Origin: Streptomyces sp. 378
GTDB taxonomy: Bacteria; Actinomycetota; Actinomycetes; Streptomycetales; Streptomycetaceae
NCBI RefSeq assembly: GCF_030124145.1
Contig: NZ_JASKMS010000001.1
Span: 1 to 64,000, forward strand
Reading direction: 5' to 3'
DNA: 64,000 bases
The position numbers and the translations under genes are program-made. Below the pieces are notes generated by a model. It had not been told where the DNA came from and did no database searches. It worked only from the letters and a program-made list of their open reading frames with translations. Shown in pieces: positions 36,289 through 45,561 of this stretch; positions within the stretch are counted from its first letter, which is position 1, and every line of letters begins with the position of its first letter.

Positions 36289-36477
36289 TCAGGCTTCGGC
36301 CTTCGGCGGCGTGGCGGCGGGCCGGCGGGCGCCCTCCACGCGTGCGAGGGCGGCGTCCACGGCCGCGTCCTCCTTGGCCTTGTTGGCGCCGCCCTGGGTC
36401 TTCACGATCACCCGGATCACGCCGACGAAGAAGACGGCCATGACGGCCGGGGGCAGGAGCGCGGAGACGTAGTCCAT
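36289..36477 (-). CDS. Small single-TM membrane protein (62 aa)
   Basis: One hydrophobic span at about residues 3-26 (VSALLPPAVMAVFFVGVIRV), then a charged, Ala-rich cytoplasmic tail (KAKEDAAVDAALARVEG). The ATG lies 6 nt after TACCCT, pointing to a leaderless transcript. Function unknown; it is conserved in position in Streptomyces as far as I recall. Confidence 0.75.
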   Translation of the reverse strand: MDYVSALLPPAVMAVFFVGVIRVIVKTQGGANKAKEDAAVDAALARVEGARRPAATPPKAEA

Positions 36478-36495
36478 GGATCCAGGGTAGCCACG

Positions 36496-37161
36496 TCAGC
36501 CCGCGGCGAGCTGCTGGGGGTTCGCCGGGGGTGGCGGTGTCGGCTTGCGGCGCGGGAAGACCTCACCGGGGGTGGGGATCGGACGGGAGGGCTTCGGGGC
36601 GCCGGGGGCGGGCGCGGGGGACGGGGCCGGGGCGGGCTTGGGGGCGGCCGGTTTGCGAGCGGGCTTCTTCTCCGGCTGCTTGTCCGGGCCGTTCCCGGCG
36701 GCGCCGACGGGGGCGCGGCGGCCTCCCGGGAGGGCCAGGAGGCGGGTACGGGAGCCCGGAACGGCGGCCGTGGGGACGGCGGCGGCGGGGACGGGCGTGA
36801 CCGCGCAGCGGTCCAGAAGGGCCGCCGCGGTGGGGTTGCCGCGCAGGGCACCCAGGGCGGCGAGGTCGTCGGGGAGGGGGCGGTAGCCGGCGCCCAGCGC
36901 CTCGTCCAGGAGTGCGAGGTAGCCGGCGGCGGTACCGGGGAGGGCGGCGCGGTAGCGGCCCAGGTCGGCCACGAGGAAGGCTCGCAGCCTCGCCCCCTCC
37001 CGCATCACCTCGTCGAGCGACTCTGCGAGGCGGAGGCAGTCCTGGACGTCGTCGGCCGAGGCGGGGGTGGGGTGGAGGGTGAGGGCGAGAGCGCGGCGGA
37101 GCACACGCAGCTCCTCCACGCCGAACGCCATGCCGCCGCGGGATCCGTATGGCGTGGGCAT
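36496..37161 (-). CDS. Conserved hypothetical protein with Pro-rich tail
   Basis: A 221-residue protein. The N-terminal 130 residues are helical (VEELRVLRRALALTLHPTPAS, then RLRAFLVADLGRYRAALPGTAAGYLALLDEA, in parts) and carry no motif I know. The C-terminal 90 residues are Pro/Ala/Lys-rich and probably disordered. The start follows a TATCGT hexamer by 6 nt (leaderless). It ends 18 bp before the start of the small membrane gene; the two may work together. Confidence 0.7.
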   Translation of the reverse strand: MPTPYGSRGGMAFGVEELRVLRRALALTLHPTPASADDVQDCLRLAESLDEVMREGARLRAFLVADLGRYRAALPGTAAGYLALLDEALGAGYRPLPDDLAALGALRGNPTAAALLDRCAVTPVPAAAVPTAAVPGSRTRLLALPGGRRAPVGAAGNGPDKQPEKKPARKPAAPKPAPAPSPAPAPGAPKPSRPIPTPGEVFPRRKPTPPPPANPQQLAAG

Positions 37162-37228
37162 GTGGCGACGATACGCGCTAATCAGACAAATTCGACATAG
37201 GGGGCGGGTGTGGCGCGCAGGACCACCC

Positions 37229-37745
37229 GTCCCGCCCAGGGGACGGGACTTCGCCGTCCCGCCCGGAGCGCCCCGACACCGCGTCGCCCTCGGAGACCAG
37301 ACCCTGCGGCATCCGGGCGCGGGGGACTCCGGGGCCGGATGTCACGGGGCGGACGGGACTTCGCGGGGACGGACGGGACTTCGCCGTCCCGCCCGGAGCG
37401 CCCCCGGCGCCGCCTCGCCCCCGGGAGAGCAGGCCCTGCGGCCCCCGCGACGCGGAGGGACTCCGGGGCCGGGTGACACGGGACGCTGCGGGGCTACACC
37501 ATCCCTGCCCAGAGCGCCCTCGACACTGCGTCGCGCCGCCTCGCCCCGGAGGGCTGGCCCTGCGGCGCCAGGCGCGGAGGAAATCCGGGGCCGGATCGCA
37601 CCGGAACGGACGGGGCTATGCCATCCCCGCCCAGGACGCCCCCGACACCGCCTCGCCCCGGGAGGGCAGGCCCTGCGGCGCCAGGCGCGGAGGAAACCGG
37701 GGCCGGATCACACGGAACGGACGGGACTACGCCGTCCCGCCGGCC
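37229..37745. repeat. Degenerate tandem repeat, ~110-130 bp units, noncoding
   Basis: In a 722-bp gene-free region (37162-37883) a unit recurs with anchors at about 37245, 37375, 37491, 37613 and 37723 (periods 130, 116, 122, 110). Each unit contains GGGACTTCGCCGTCCC or a variant (which can fold back), then GCCCGGAGCGCCC, a CGACACCG/CGCCTCGCCC segment, CAGGCCCTGCGGC, and GGGGCCGGATCACACGG. The variants differ by substitutions and small indels that do not preserve a reading frame. No palindromic spacer pattern of CRISPR is present. It might be decayed repeats, a set of structured RNA units or protein sites. Confidence 0.8.
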
Positions 37746-37883
37746 CTGCCGCGGGCGTGGCGGCCCGCGGCGGGCGTCACGCCGCGACGGGGGCGGGCCG
37801 TCCCCGCCACGTCCGCGGCAGGGCCGGCGGGCCCCCCGGCCCCGTCGCGCGGCGACGCTGGCGGGGACGGGGCCCGCGGCGGC

Positions 37884-38681
37884 TCACATCCGGGAGACGT
37901 TCCGCTCGTACACCAGCCGCAGCCCGATCAGCGTCAGCCACGGCTCGTGCTCGTCGATCACCGACGACTCGCCCAAAACCAGCGGCGCGAGGCCGCCCGT
38001 CGCGATGACGGTGACGTCCTCGGGCTCCTCCGACAGCTCGCGGGCCATGCGGTTGACCACACCGTCGACCTGGCCGGCGAAGCCGTAGATGACGCCCGAC
38101 TGCATCGCCTCGACCGTGTTCTTGCCGATGACGCTGCGGGGCCGGGCCACCTCGATCTTGCGGAGCTGGGCGCCGCGGACGCCCAGGGCCTCCACGGAGA
38201 TCTCGATGCCGGGCGAGATGACCCCGCCGACGTACTCCCCCCGCGCGCTGACCGCGTCGAACGTCGTCGCCGTGCCGAAGTCGACGACGATGGCGGGGCC
38301 GCCGTAGAGCTCGACCGCCGCGACCGCGTTGATGATGCGGTCGGCGCCGACCTCCTTGGGGTTGTCCATGAGGATCGGGACGCCCGTCTTGACGCCCGGC
38401 TCGACGAGGATGGCGGGCACGTCGCCGTAGTAGCGCCGCGTCACCTCGCGGAGCTCGTGCAGGACCGAGGGGACGGTCGCGCAGATGGCGATGCCGTCGA
38501 TGCCGTCGCCCAGCTCGTCGCCGAGGAGCGGGTGCATGCCCATCAAGCCCTGGAGGAGGACCGCCAGTTCGTCGGCGGTGCGGCGGGCGTCCGTGGAGAT
38601 GCGCCAGTGTTCGACGATCTCGTCGCCGTCGAACAGGCCGAGGACGGTGTGGGTGTTTCCGACGTCGATCGTGAGCAGCAT
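37884..38681 (-). CDS. coaX: Type III pantothenate kinase
   Basis: First enzyme of CoA synthesis from pantothenate, in the form insensitive to CoA feedback. The 265-residue protein of the ASKHA fold has the phosphate loop DVGNTHT (6-12), GADR (112-115) and DFGTATTFD (134-142). It ends the cofactor gene block and follows nadC by 14 bp. Placement downstream of panC suggests coordinated pantothenate and CoA supply. Confidence 0.96.
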   Translation of the reverse strand: MLLTIDVGNTHTVLGLFDGDEIVEHWRISTDARRTADELAVLLQGLMGMHPLLGDELGDGIDGIAICATVPSVLHELREVTRRYYGDVPAILVEPGVKTGVPILMDNPKEVGADRIINAVAAVELYGGPAIVVDFGTATTFDAVSARGEYVGGVISPGIEISVEALGVRGAQLRKIEVARPRSVIGKNTVEAMQSGVIYGFAGQVDGVVNRMARELSEEPEDVTVIATGGLAPLVLGESSVIDEHEPWLTLIGLRLVYERNVSRM

Positions 38682-38695
38682 GACCCGTACCCCGC

Positions 38696-39670
38696 CTACT
38701 CCGCCGACCGAAGGTCCAGGCCGATGTCCAGGATCGGCGAGGAGTGGGTGAGGGCGCCGACGGCGAGATAGTCGACGCCGGTGTCCGCGTACGCCTTGGC
38801 GTTGGCGAGGGTCAGGCGGCCCGAGGCCTCCAGGACGGCGCGGCCCTGGACGATCTCGACGGCCTCCGCGCACTCGGCGGGCGTGAAGTTGTCCAGCAGG
38901 ATCAGGTCTGCCCCGGCGTCCAGGACCTCGCGGAGCTGGTGCAGGGTGTCGACCTCGACCTCGATGGGGACGTCCGGGAAGCGGTCGCGGACCGCCTGGA
39001 ACGCCTGGGCGACACCGCCCGCGGCGACCACGTGGTTGTCCTTGACCAGGGCCGCGTCCGAGAGGGACATGCGGTGGTTGACGCCGCCGCCGCAGCGGAC
39101 CGCGTACTTCTCCAAAGAGCGCAGGCCCGGGGTGGTCTTGCGGGTGTCGCGGACCTCGGCCTTCGTGCCGTCCAGGACGTCCGCCCACGCGCGCGTGGCC
39201 GTCGCGATGCCCGACAGGCGGCACAGGATGTTCAGCGCGCTGCGCTCGGCCGTGAGGAGGTCGCGGGTGCGGGTGGTGACGGAGAGGAGCTTGCGGCCCG
39301 CTTCGACGCGGTCGCCGTCCTCGGCGTGGCGCTCGATCTCGAGCTCCTCCTCGCAGACCACCGAGATGACCGCCTCGGCGATGCGCAGGCCGGCCACCGT
39401 GCCCGCCTCGCGGGCGGTGAAGTCGGCGGTGGCCACCGCGTCCTCGGGGATGGTCGCGACCGTGGTCACGTCCACGCCATGGGCCAGGTCCTCCTGGAGG
39501 GCCACGTTGGCGATGTCCTCGACCTCGACGGGGTCGAGGCCGGCGTCGGCCAGGAGCCGGGCGAGTGCGGGGTCCAGGCCGCACTCCAGGTACGTCTCGT
39601 CGTCCGCGCCGCAGGCGCAGCCGTCTGAGCAGCCTCCGGAGGAGGCGAGGGGAAGGTCGGGGGTGCTCAC
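38696..39670 (-). CDS. nadC: Nicotinate-nucleotide pyrophosphorylase (carboxylating)
   Basis: Quinolinate phosphoribosyltransferase, turning quinolinate and PRPP into nicotinate mononucleotide. The 324-residue protein has a short Cys-rich N-terminal extension (GGCSDGCACG, residues 12-21) not part of the usual fold. The conserved parts follow: ALQEDLAHGVDVTT (about 54), ERSALNILCRLSGIAT, DTRKTTPGLR (about 178), GGGVNHRMSLSD and the LDNFTP loop. GTG 39670 is preferred because AGGAG lies 11 nt upstream; GTG 39679 would overlap the nadB stop. Confidence 0.95.
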   Translation of the reverse strand: MSTPDLPLASSGGCSDGCACGADDETYLECGLDPALARLLADAGLDPVEVEDIANVALQEDLAHGVDVTTVATIPEDAVATADFTAREAGTVAGLRIAEAVISVVCEEELEIERHAEDGDRVEAGRKLLSVTTRTRDLLTAERSALNILCRLSGIATATRAWADVLDGTKAEVRDTRKTTPGLRSLEKYAVRCGGGVNHRMSLSDAALVKDNHVVAAGGVAQAFQAVRDRFPDVPIEVEVDTLHQLREVLDAGADLILLDNFTPAECAEAVEIVQGRAVLEASGRLTLANAKAYADTGVDYLAVGALTHSSPILDIGLDLRSAE

Positions 39671-39675
39671 GTCGG

Positions 39676-41382
39676 TCACTGCTCCTGGTGGGCGTGGGTG
39701 GCGAGGGTTGCGGGGAAGTGTGTGGTGTCCGTGGTGTGCACGGCCAGCGTGCGGTCCGGATTGAGGCGCACGACGATGTGGCGGCGCCAGGTGGTGTCGT
39801 CGCGCTCGGGGCGGTCCTCGCGCCAGTGGCAGCCCCGGGTCTCCTCCCGCAGCAGGGCGGCGGCGACCAGGACCCGGGCCACGCACAGGAGGTTGGTGGC
39901 CTCCCAGGTGTCGACGCCGGCCTCGGCCGTCTTGCCGTTCTCGGCGAGGGCTTCCCGGGCGTCGGTGTGCAGTCGCTGGAGCTGGTCGGCGGCCCTGCCG
40001 AGGGACCCGGCCGAGCGCAGGACGCCCGCCCCGCTCGTCATGATCCGCTGGATCGCGAAGCGTGCCTCGGGGGTCTGCAGGGGGTGCTCGGGGATCTCCG
40101 GGTGCGGGACCGGCTCGGGCACGCGCGCCTGGAGGCCGTTCGCCGCGATGTCGGCCGCGATGCGCTCGGCGTAGACGAGGCCTTCGAGCAGGGAGTTGGA
40201 CGCCAGCCGGTTGGCGCCGTGCACACCGGTGCAGGCGACCTCGCCGCACGCGTACAGGCCGGGGACGGTGGTCCGGCCGTGGGAGTCGGTGCGTACGCCG
40301 CCGGAGGCGTAGTGAGCGGCCGGGGCGACCGGGACGGGGGTGGTGACCGGGTCGATGCCGTGGGCGCGGCAGGCGGCGAGGATCGTCGGGAAGCGGTGTT
40401 CCCACATCTCGGCGCCGAAGTGACGGGCGTCGAGGAACATGTGCTCGGCGTCCTGCTCCTGCATGCGGCGCATGATGCCCTTGGCGACGATGTCGCGGGG
40501 GGCGAGTTCGGCGAGTTCGTGCTGCCCGACCATGAAGCGCACGCCGTCGGCGTCGATCAGGTGGGCGCCCTCGCCGCGCACGGCCTCGGAGACCAGGGGC
40601 TGCTGGCCCTCCGCGTCCGGGCCGAGGAACAGCACGGTCGGGTGGAACTGGACGAACTCCAGGTCGCTGACCTCCGCGCCCGCCCGCAGCGCGAGCGCCA
40701 CGCCGTCGCCCGTCGACACCGACGGGTTGGTGGTCGCCGAGAAGACCTGGCCCATGCCGCCGGTCGCGAGGACCACCGCGGGGGCGTGGACGGCCCCGAC
40801 ACCGTCGTGCTGGCCCTCTCCCATGACGTGCAGGCTCACGCCGGCGGTGCGGCCCTCGGCGTCCGTGAGGAGGTCCAGGACGAGCGCGTTCTCGACGGTG
40901 CGCATGCCCCGCGCGCGGACGGCCTCGACCAGGGCGCGGGAGATCTCGGCGCCGGTGGCGTCGCCGCCCGCGTGGGCGATGCGGCGGCGGTGGTGGCCGC
41001 CCTCGCGGGTCAGGGCCAGCTCGCCCTCGGACTCGTCGAACCGGGCGCCGGTCTCGATGAGGCGGCGCACGGCGTCGGGTCCCTCGGTGACCAGCAGGCG
41101 GACGGCGTCCTCGTCGCACAGGCCCGCACCCGCGACCAGGGTGTCGTCCAGGTGCTGCTCGGGGGTGTCGCCGTCGCCGAGGGCCGCGGCGATGCCGCCC
41201 TGGGCCCAGCGGGTGGAGCCGTCGTCGAGACGGGCCTTGGTGACGACGACCGTCCGCAGGCCCGCGGCCTCGCAGCGCAGGGCGGCGGTCAGGCCCGCGA
41301 CGCCGGAGCCGACGACGACCACGTCCGCGGCGATGGACCACCCGGGGGCGGGCGCGTGCAGTCGTATGCCTGTGGTGGTCAC
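39676..41382 (-). CDS. nadB: L-aspartate oxidase
   Basis: FAD enzyme making iminoaspartate, the first step of de novo NAD synthesis. The 568-residue protein shows the Rossmann GSGVAGL near residue 25, [10 protein letters not shown] (about 56), the [13 protein letters not shown] active region (about 132), [14 protein letters not shown] and the succinate-dehydrogenase-like C-terminal domain. nadA, which is needed next in the pathway, is not adjacent. Its ATG overlaps the panC stop by 4 bp. Confidence 0.96.
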   Translation of the reverse strand: MTTTGIRLHAPAPGWSIAADVVVVGSGVAGLTAALRCEAAGLRTVVVTKARLDDGSTRWAQGGIAAALGDGDTPEQHLDDTLVAGAGLCDEDAVRLLVTEGPDAVRRLIETGARFDESEGELALTREGGHHRRRIAHAGGDATGAEISRALVEAVRARGMRTVENALVLDLLTDAEGRTAGVSLHVMGEGQHDGVGAVHAPAVVLATGGMGQVFSATTNPSVSTGDGVALALRAGAEVSDLEFVQFHPTVLFLGPDAEGQQPLVSEAVRGEGAHLIDADGVRFMVGQHELAELAPRDIVAKGIMRRMQEQDAEHMFLDARHFGAEMWEHRFPTILAACRAHGIDPVTTPVPVAPAAHYASGGVRTDSHGRTTVPGLYACGEVACTGVHGANRLASNSLLEGLVYAERIAADIAANGLQARVPEPVPHPEIPEHPLQTPEARFAIQRIMTSGAGVLRSAGSLGRAADQLQRLHTDAREALAENGKTAEAGVDTWEATNLLCVARVLVAAALLREETRGCHWREDRPERDDTTWRRHIVVRLNPDRTLAVHTTDTTHFPATLATHAHQEQ

Positions 41383-42380
41383 GAGGCGGCTCCGAAGCTT
41401 CCGAAGGTGAGGGGGATGTTGTCGATCAGCCGGGTCGTGCCGACCCGGGCGGCGACGGCGAGGACGGCGTCGCCGGTGAAGTCGTCCCCGATCTCGGTGA
41501 AGTCCGAGGGGTCGACCAGGGCGAGGTAGTCCAGGGCGAGCGGCGGATCGAGGCGGGCGGCCTCGTCGAGGAGCTGGCGGGCGGCCGCGCGTACGGCCGC
41601 CGGGCCGCCCGGGACGGCCGTCGCCACGGCGTGCGCGTCGGCCGCCGCGCGGGACTCCCCTATGGCGCTGAGGGCCTCGGCACGCGCCTGTGTGGCGGGT
41701 ACTTCGCGGGCCCGGGCGCGCAGCGCCTCCTGCGCGGCATGCCGGTCCCGGCCCGCGAACAGAGCACCGGACAGGGCGAGGGCGGTGCGCCGCTCGGCGG
41801 CCGAGAGGTAGCGGTTGCGGCTGGACAGGGCCAGGCCGTCCTCCTCGCGGACGGTGGGCACACCGACGATCTCCACGCCGAAGTTCAGGTCCCGCACCAT
41901 GCGGCGGATCAGGGCGAGCTGCTGGGCGTCCTTCTGCCCGTACAGGGCGACGTCGGGGCGCGTGAGGTGCAGCAGCTTGGCGACGACGGTGAGCATGCCG
42001 TCGAAGTGGCCGGGACGGGAAGACCCCTCCAGGCGCTCGCCCATGGGGCCGGCGGTGATGCGGACCTGGGGCTCGCCGCCGGGGTACACCTCGTCCACGG
42101 CGGGGGCGAACACCACGTCGGCGCCCGACTGTTCGGCGAGCCTGATGTCGGCGTCCAGGGTGCGCGGGTAGCGGTCGAGGTCCTCCCCCTCGCCGAACTG
42201 CAGCGGGTTGACGAAGACGGTGACGACGACCTCTCCGTCCGGCCCGGCGATGCCGCGCGCGGTGCGGATCAGCGTGGCGTGGCCCTCGTGCAGGGCGCCC
42301 ATGGTCATCACCACGGCGCGACGGCCCGCACGCGTGCGTGCCCGCAGTTCACCCGCGGTGCGCAGCAGGGTGGTGGTCAT
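41379..42380 (-). CDS. panC: Pantoate--beta-alanine ligase
   Basis: ATP-dependent ligase that joins pantoate to beta-alanine to make pantothenate. The 333-residue protein has the HIGH-type motif HEGH (31-34), [16 protein letters not shown] (about 61), the YGQKDAQQL segment (about 140) and SSRN (about 180). The family is usually about 280-300 residues; here an Ala-rich insertion in the C-terminal third makes it longer. Its start ATG overlaps the stop of the DUF2520 gene by 4 bp. Confidence 0.95.
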   Translation of the reverse strand: MTTTLLRTAGELRARTRAGRRAVVMTMGALHEGHATLIRTARGIAGPDGEVVVTVFVNPLQFGEGEDLDRYPRTLDADIRLAEQSGADVVFAPAVDEVYPGGEPQVRITAGPMGERLEGSSRPGHFDGMLTVVAKLLHLTRPDVALYGQKDAQQLALIRRMVRDLNFGVEIVGVPTVREEDGLALSSRNRYLSAAERRTALALSGALFAGRDRHAAQEALRARAREVPATQARAEALSAIGESRAAADAHAVATAVPGGPAAVRAAARQLLDEAARLDPPLALDYLALVDPSDFTEIGDDFTGDAVLAVAARVGTTRLIDNIPLTFGSFGAAS

Positions 42381-43306
42381 CGGGCGCCCCCTTCGGTGCC
42401 GTCGGTCCCGGTGGCGAGTACCCCGAGGAGGTCCTCGGCGAGTTCCGGCTTCAGCAGACCGTGGGCCAGGGCCCGGTCGGCGGTCGCGCGGGCCATCGCC
42501 AGATAACCGGCGACGGTCTGCGGGGCGTGCCGGCGCAGCTCGGTGACGTGCGCGGCGACCGTGCCCGCGTCCCCGCGCGCGACCGGGCCGGTCAGGGCCG
42601 CGTCGCCGGAGCGCAGGGCGTTGTCCAGGGCCGCGCCGAGCAGCGGACCGAGCATGCGGTCGGGGGCCGTCACCCCGGCCGCGCTCAGCAGCTCCATGGA
42701 CTGGGCGACCAGCGTGACCAGGTGGTTCGCGCCCAGGGCGAGCGCCGCGTGGTAGAGCGGCCGGTTCTCCTCGGCGATCCACTCCGGTTCGCCGCCCATC
42801 TCGATGACCAGGGCCTCGGCGGCCAGGCGCAGCTCCTCGGGGGCGGTGACGCCGAAGGAGCAGCCGGCCAGCCGCTGGACGTCCACGGGGGTGCCGGTGA
42901 AGGTCATCGCGGGGTGCAGGGCCAGCGGCAGGGCGCCCGCGCGCAGGGCGGGGTCGAGCACCCGCGCGCCGTACCGGCCGGAGGTGTGGACGAGCAGCTG
43001 CCCGGGCCGCACGGACCCGGTGTCGGCGAGACCGGTGACCAGCTCGGGCAGGGCGTCGTCGGGAACGGTCAGCAGCACCAGGTCGGCCCGCTTCAGGACC
43101 TCGGCGGGCGGCATCACCGGCACGTCGGGCAGCAGCTGCGCGGCCCGGCGCCGGGAGGTCTCCGAGACCGCCGAGACGGCGACCGGGCGGTGTCCGGCGA
43201 GCTGCAGGGACGCCGCCAGGGCGGGGCCGACGCGGCCGGCGCCGACGACGCCGACGGTGAGCCGCGCGGGGCGGTCCTTGGGGTCTGGCTGTGGGGTTGT
43301 GTTCAC
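42377..43306 (-). CDS. Rossmann-fold / DUF2520 protein, possible ketopantoate reductase
   Basis: A 309-residue two-domain protein. The N-terminal Rossmann domain has GVVGAGRVG (residues 19-27). The C-terminal helical DUF2520 domain begins about residue 170 ([25 protein letters not shown]). Overall architecture is that of beta-hydroxyacid dehydrogenases such as ketopantoate reductase. It is first in the operon DUF2520-panC-nadB-nadC-coaX with 4-bp overlaps to panC. That position suggests it supplies pantoate; this role is inference from context. GTG start. Confidence 0.86.
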   Translation of the reverse strand: MNTTPQPDPKDRPARLTVGVVGAGRVGPALAASLQLAGHRPVAVSAVSETSRRRAAQLLPDVPVMPPAEVLKRADLVLLTVPDDALPELVTGLADTGSVRPGQLLVHTSGRYGARVLDPALRAGALPLALHPAMTFTGTPVDVQRLAGCSFGVTAPEELRLAAEALVIEMGGEPEWIAEENRPLYHAALALGANHLVTLVAQSMELLSAAGVTAPDRMLGPLLGAALDNALRSGDAALTGPVARGDAGTVAAHVTELRRHAPQTVAGYLAMARATADRALAHGLLKPELAEDLLGVLATGTDGTEGGAR

Positions 43307-43486
43307 TCGACGGCGGCCTTCCCGTTCCAGTCCGCTCCGGGTACCGGACGATTTCTCGTCATGTTAACGCGATCGGTTCGAGGGACGTTCGGTCGTCCAC
43401 AGGCTGTGCACGCCCGTGCGGCATTCCCGGGAGGGCGTAGCGAAATGCGGATGCCCGGCGACGCGCGGGCGAGGGAGGATCCGGCC

Positions 43487-44683
43487 ATGACCGATACAGC
43501 AGCGGAACAGGACGGGCGGCCGGACGGACGGCCGGCGGACGAGGACCGGGGGGCACGACTGCGGGAGCGGCGGCTGGCCGCCCACCGCGCGGCACGGCGC
43601 GTGTTCGCGCGCTTCGGCTTCCACCGCACCCTCCGGGAACGCCTGGCGGTGCTGGAGGAGGCGGCGGGCGTGCACGACCTGGACGAGCTGTCCGACCTGT
43701 ACGGCGGCGGTGTCGTCGAGGCGCTGGAGACGAAGGTCGCCGGGCTGCTCGGCACCGAGGCCGCCGCGTTCTTCCCGACGGGCACGATGGCCCAGCAGGT
43801 GGCCCTGCGCTGCTGGGCCGGCCGCACCGGGAACCCGACGGTCGCCCTGCACGCGCTCAGCCATCCCGAGGTGCACGAGCGGAACGCGTTCAGCGAGGTC
43901 GGCGGTCTGCGCCCGGTACGGCTGACGAGCGAGCCGCGGCTGCCGACCGCCGCGGAGGTGCGCGACTTCGAGGAGCCCTTCGGGGCGCTGATGCTGGAAC
44001 TGCCCCTCAGGGACGCCGGTTTCCTGCTGCCCACCTGGGAGGAGCTCACCGCGGTCGTGGAGGCCGCGCGGGAACGGGACGCGGTCGTGCACTTCGACGG
44101 GGCCCGCCTGTGGGAGTCCACCGTCCACTTCGGCCGGCCCCTGGAGGAGATCGCTGGCCTGGCCGACAGCGTCTACGTGTCGTTCTACAAGTCCCTGGAG
44201 GCGTTCGGGGGCGCGGCGCTCGCGGGTCCGAGGGAGCTCGTCGAGGAGGCGAAGACCTGGCGGCACCGGTACGGCGGGATGGTCTTCCAGCAGTTCCCCA
44301 CGGTGCTGTCGGCGCTGGTCGGGCTGGAGCGGCAACTGCCCCGGCTGCCGGAGTACGTGGCCCACGCGCGCGTGGTGGCCGCCGCGATGCGCGAGGGGTT
44401 CGCGGCGGCCGGGGTGCCGTGGGCGCGCGTGCATCCGGAGGCGCCGCACACCCACGACTTCCAGGTGTGGCTGCCCTACGAGCCGGACGTCCTCGCGGAG
44501 GCGGCGGTCCGCGCGGCCGAGGAGACGGGGGTCGTCCTGTTCGGCAGCGGCTGGGAGCGGGGCGGTCCGGGGTTGGCGTTCACGGAGGTGCATGTGCGGG
44601 CCGAGGGGCTGGAGTGGACCGCCGAGGACGTGAAGGCGGCGGTGGCCGAGTTCGTGACCCGGCTGCCGGAGCGGGTCGGGTAG
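43487..44683 (+). CDS. Threonine aldolase / beta-eliminating lyase family PLP enzyme
   Basis: A 398-residue fold-type I PLP enzyme. The PLP-binding lysine is K235 in SFYKSLEAFGG, and the cofactor aspartate lies in AVVHFDGARLWES (about residue 205). The N-terminus carries 30 extra charged residues. Family members cleave threonine to glycine and acetaldehyde or act on related beta-hydroxy amino acids; the FPTGTMAQQVALR segment (about 98) is typical. ATG 43487 follows GGGAGGA by 7 nt. Divergent from the cofactor operon. Confidence 0.9.
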   Translation: MTDTAAEQDGRPDGRPADEDRGARLRERRLAAHRAARRVFARFGFHRTLRERLAVLEEAAGVHDLDELSDLYGGGVVEALETKVAGLLGTEAAAFFPTGTMAQQVALRCWAGRTGNPTVALHALSHPEVHERNAFSEVGGLRPVRLTSEPRLPTAAEVRDFEEPFGALMLELPLRDAGFLLPTWEELTAVVEAARERDAVVHFDGARLWESTVHFGRPLEEIAGLADSVYVSFYKSLEAFGGAALAGPRELVEEAKTWRHRYGGMVFQQFPTVLSALVGLERQLPRLPEYVAHARVVAAAMREGFAAAGVPWARVHPEAPHTHDFQVWLPYEPDVLAEAAVRAAEETGVVLFGSGWERGGPGLAFTEVHVRAEGLEWTAEDVKAAVAEFVTRLPERVG

Positions 44684-44820
44684 GGCGCCGCCGCCACCGC
44701 CACCGCCACCGCCACACGGTCTCCCGGAACCGCCGCCGCGGCCGCTACGTCCCGCACCAGCCGGACGGGACGGTGGTGGCCCGGCTCGGCAGCGAGTTCC
44801 TGGAGGGGACCCTCAGGTAG
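44684..44820 (+). pseudogene. Possible gene remnant with CCGCCA microsatellite
   Basis: Just after the aldolase stop, GCCACC-type hexanucleotide repeats (about 44690-44714) lead into a frame reading YVPHQPDGTVVARLGSEFLEGTLR before a TAG at 44818-44820. Codon use looks coding but no start codon fits, so it may be the tail of a lost gene. Low certainty. Confidence 0.3.
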
Positions 44821-44838
44821 CGGGCCCGGGCGGGCGGG

Positions 44839-45507
44839 TCAGCCGTGGCCGCCGGCCCGCACCAGCCCCGTCTCGTAGGCCAGCACCACGACCTGCACCC
44901 GGTCCCTGAGGCCCAGCTTGGTCAGGATGCGGCCCACGTGCGTCTTCACGGTCGCCTCCGACAGCACCAGCCGCGCCGCGATCTCACCGTTGGACAGGCC
45001 CTGCGCGACCAGCACCATGACCTCGCGCTCGCGTTCGGTGAGCCGCTCCAGCTCCTTGTGCTGGGGCTGCTTGGTGCCCGGCAGCATGGGCGCGAAGCGG
45101 TCCAGGAGCCGCCGGGTGGTGGAGGGCGCGACGACGGCGTCACCGCTGTGCACGGCCCTGATCGCGGCCAGCAGCTCGGCCGGCGGCACGTCCTTGAGCA
45201 TGAAGCCGGAGGCGCCCGCCTTCAGCCCGGAGAAGGCGTACTCGTCGAGGTCGAAGGTGGTCAGGATGAGCACCTTCGGCGGGTCGGTGTCCGCGCAGAT
45301 CCGCCGGGTCGTCTCCACCCCGTCGAGCTTCGGCATGCGGACGTCCATCAGCACCACGTCGACCTCGGCCGTGCGCAGTTCCTGGAGGGCCTCGACACCG
45401 TCGCCCGCCTCCGCGACGACCTCCATGTCCGGTTGGGCGGCGAGCACCATCCGGAACCCGGTGCGCAGCAGCACCTGGTCGTCGACGAGCATCACGCGGA
45501 TCGCCAT
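44839..45507 (-). CDS. NarL/FixJ-type response regulator
   Basis: A 222-residue regulator with a receiver domain (DD9-10, phospho-acceptor D55, Lys in FMLKDVPP) and a C-terminal LuxR-type helix-turn-helix (LTEREREVMVLVAQGLSNGEIAARL, in parts). It is encoded immediately downstream of its histidine kinase partner (54 bp). The signal and targets are unknown. Confidence 0.95.
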   Translation of the reverse strand: MAIRVMLVDDQVLLRTGFRMVLAAQPDMEVVAEAGDGVEALQELRTAEVDVVLMDVRMPKLDGVETTRRICADTDPPKVLILTTFDLDEYAFSGLKAGASGFMLKDVPPAELLAAIRAVHSGDAVVAPSTTRRLLDRFAPMLPGTKQPQHKELERLTEREREVMVLVAQGLSNGEIAARLVLSEATVKTHVGRILTKLGLRDRVQVVVLAYETGLVRAGGHG

Positions 45508-45561
45508 CGGTCCTCTTCCCTAAGGGTCGTTACAGGTGTCAGCAAGGGGCGTGTGCCGGTG

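Noticed and set aside
37225..37745. CRISPR-like array
   Set aside because: Repeat units are long (110-130 bp), diverged and contiguous without unique equal-length spacers, and no cas genes are present.
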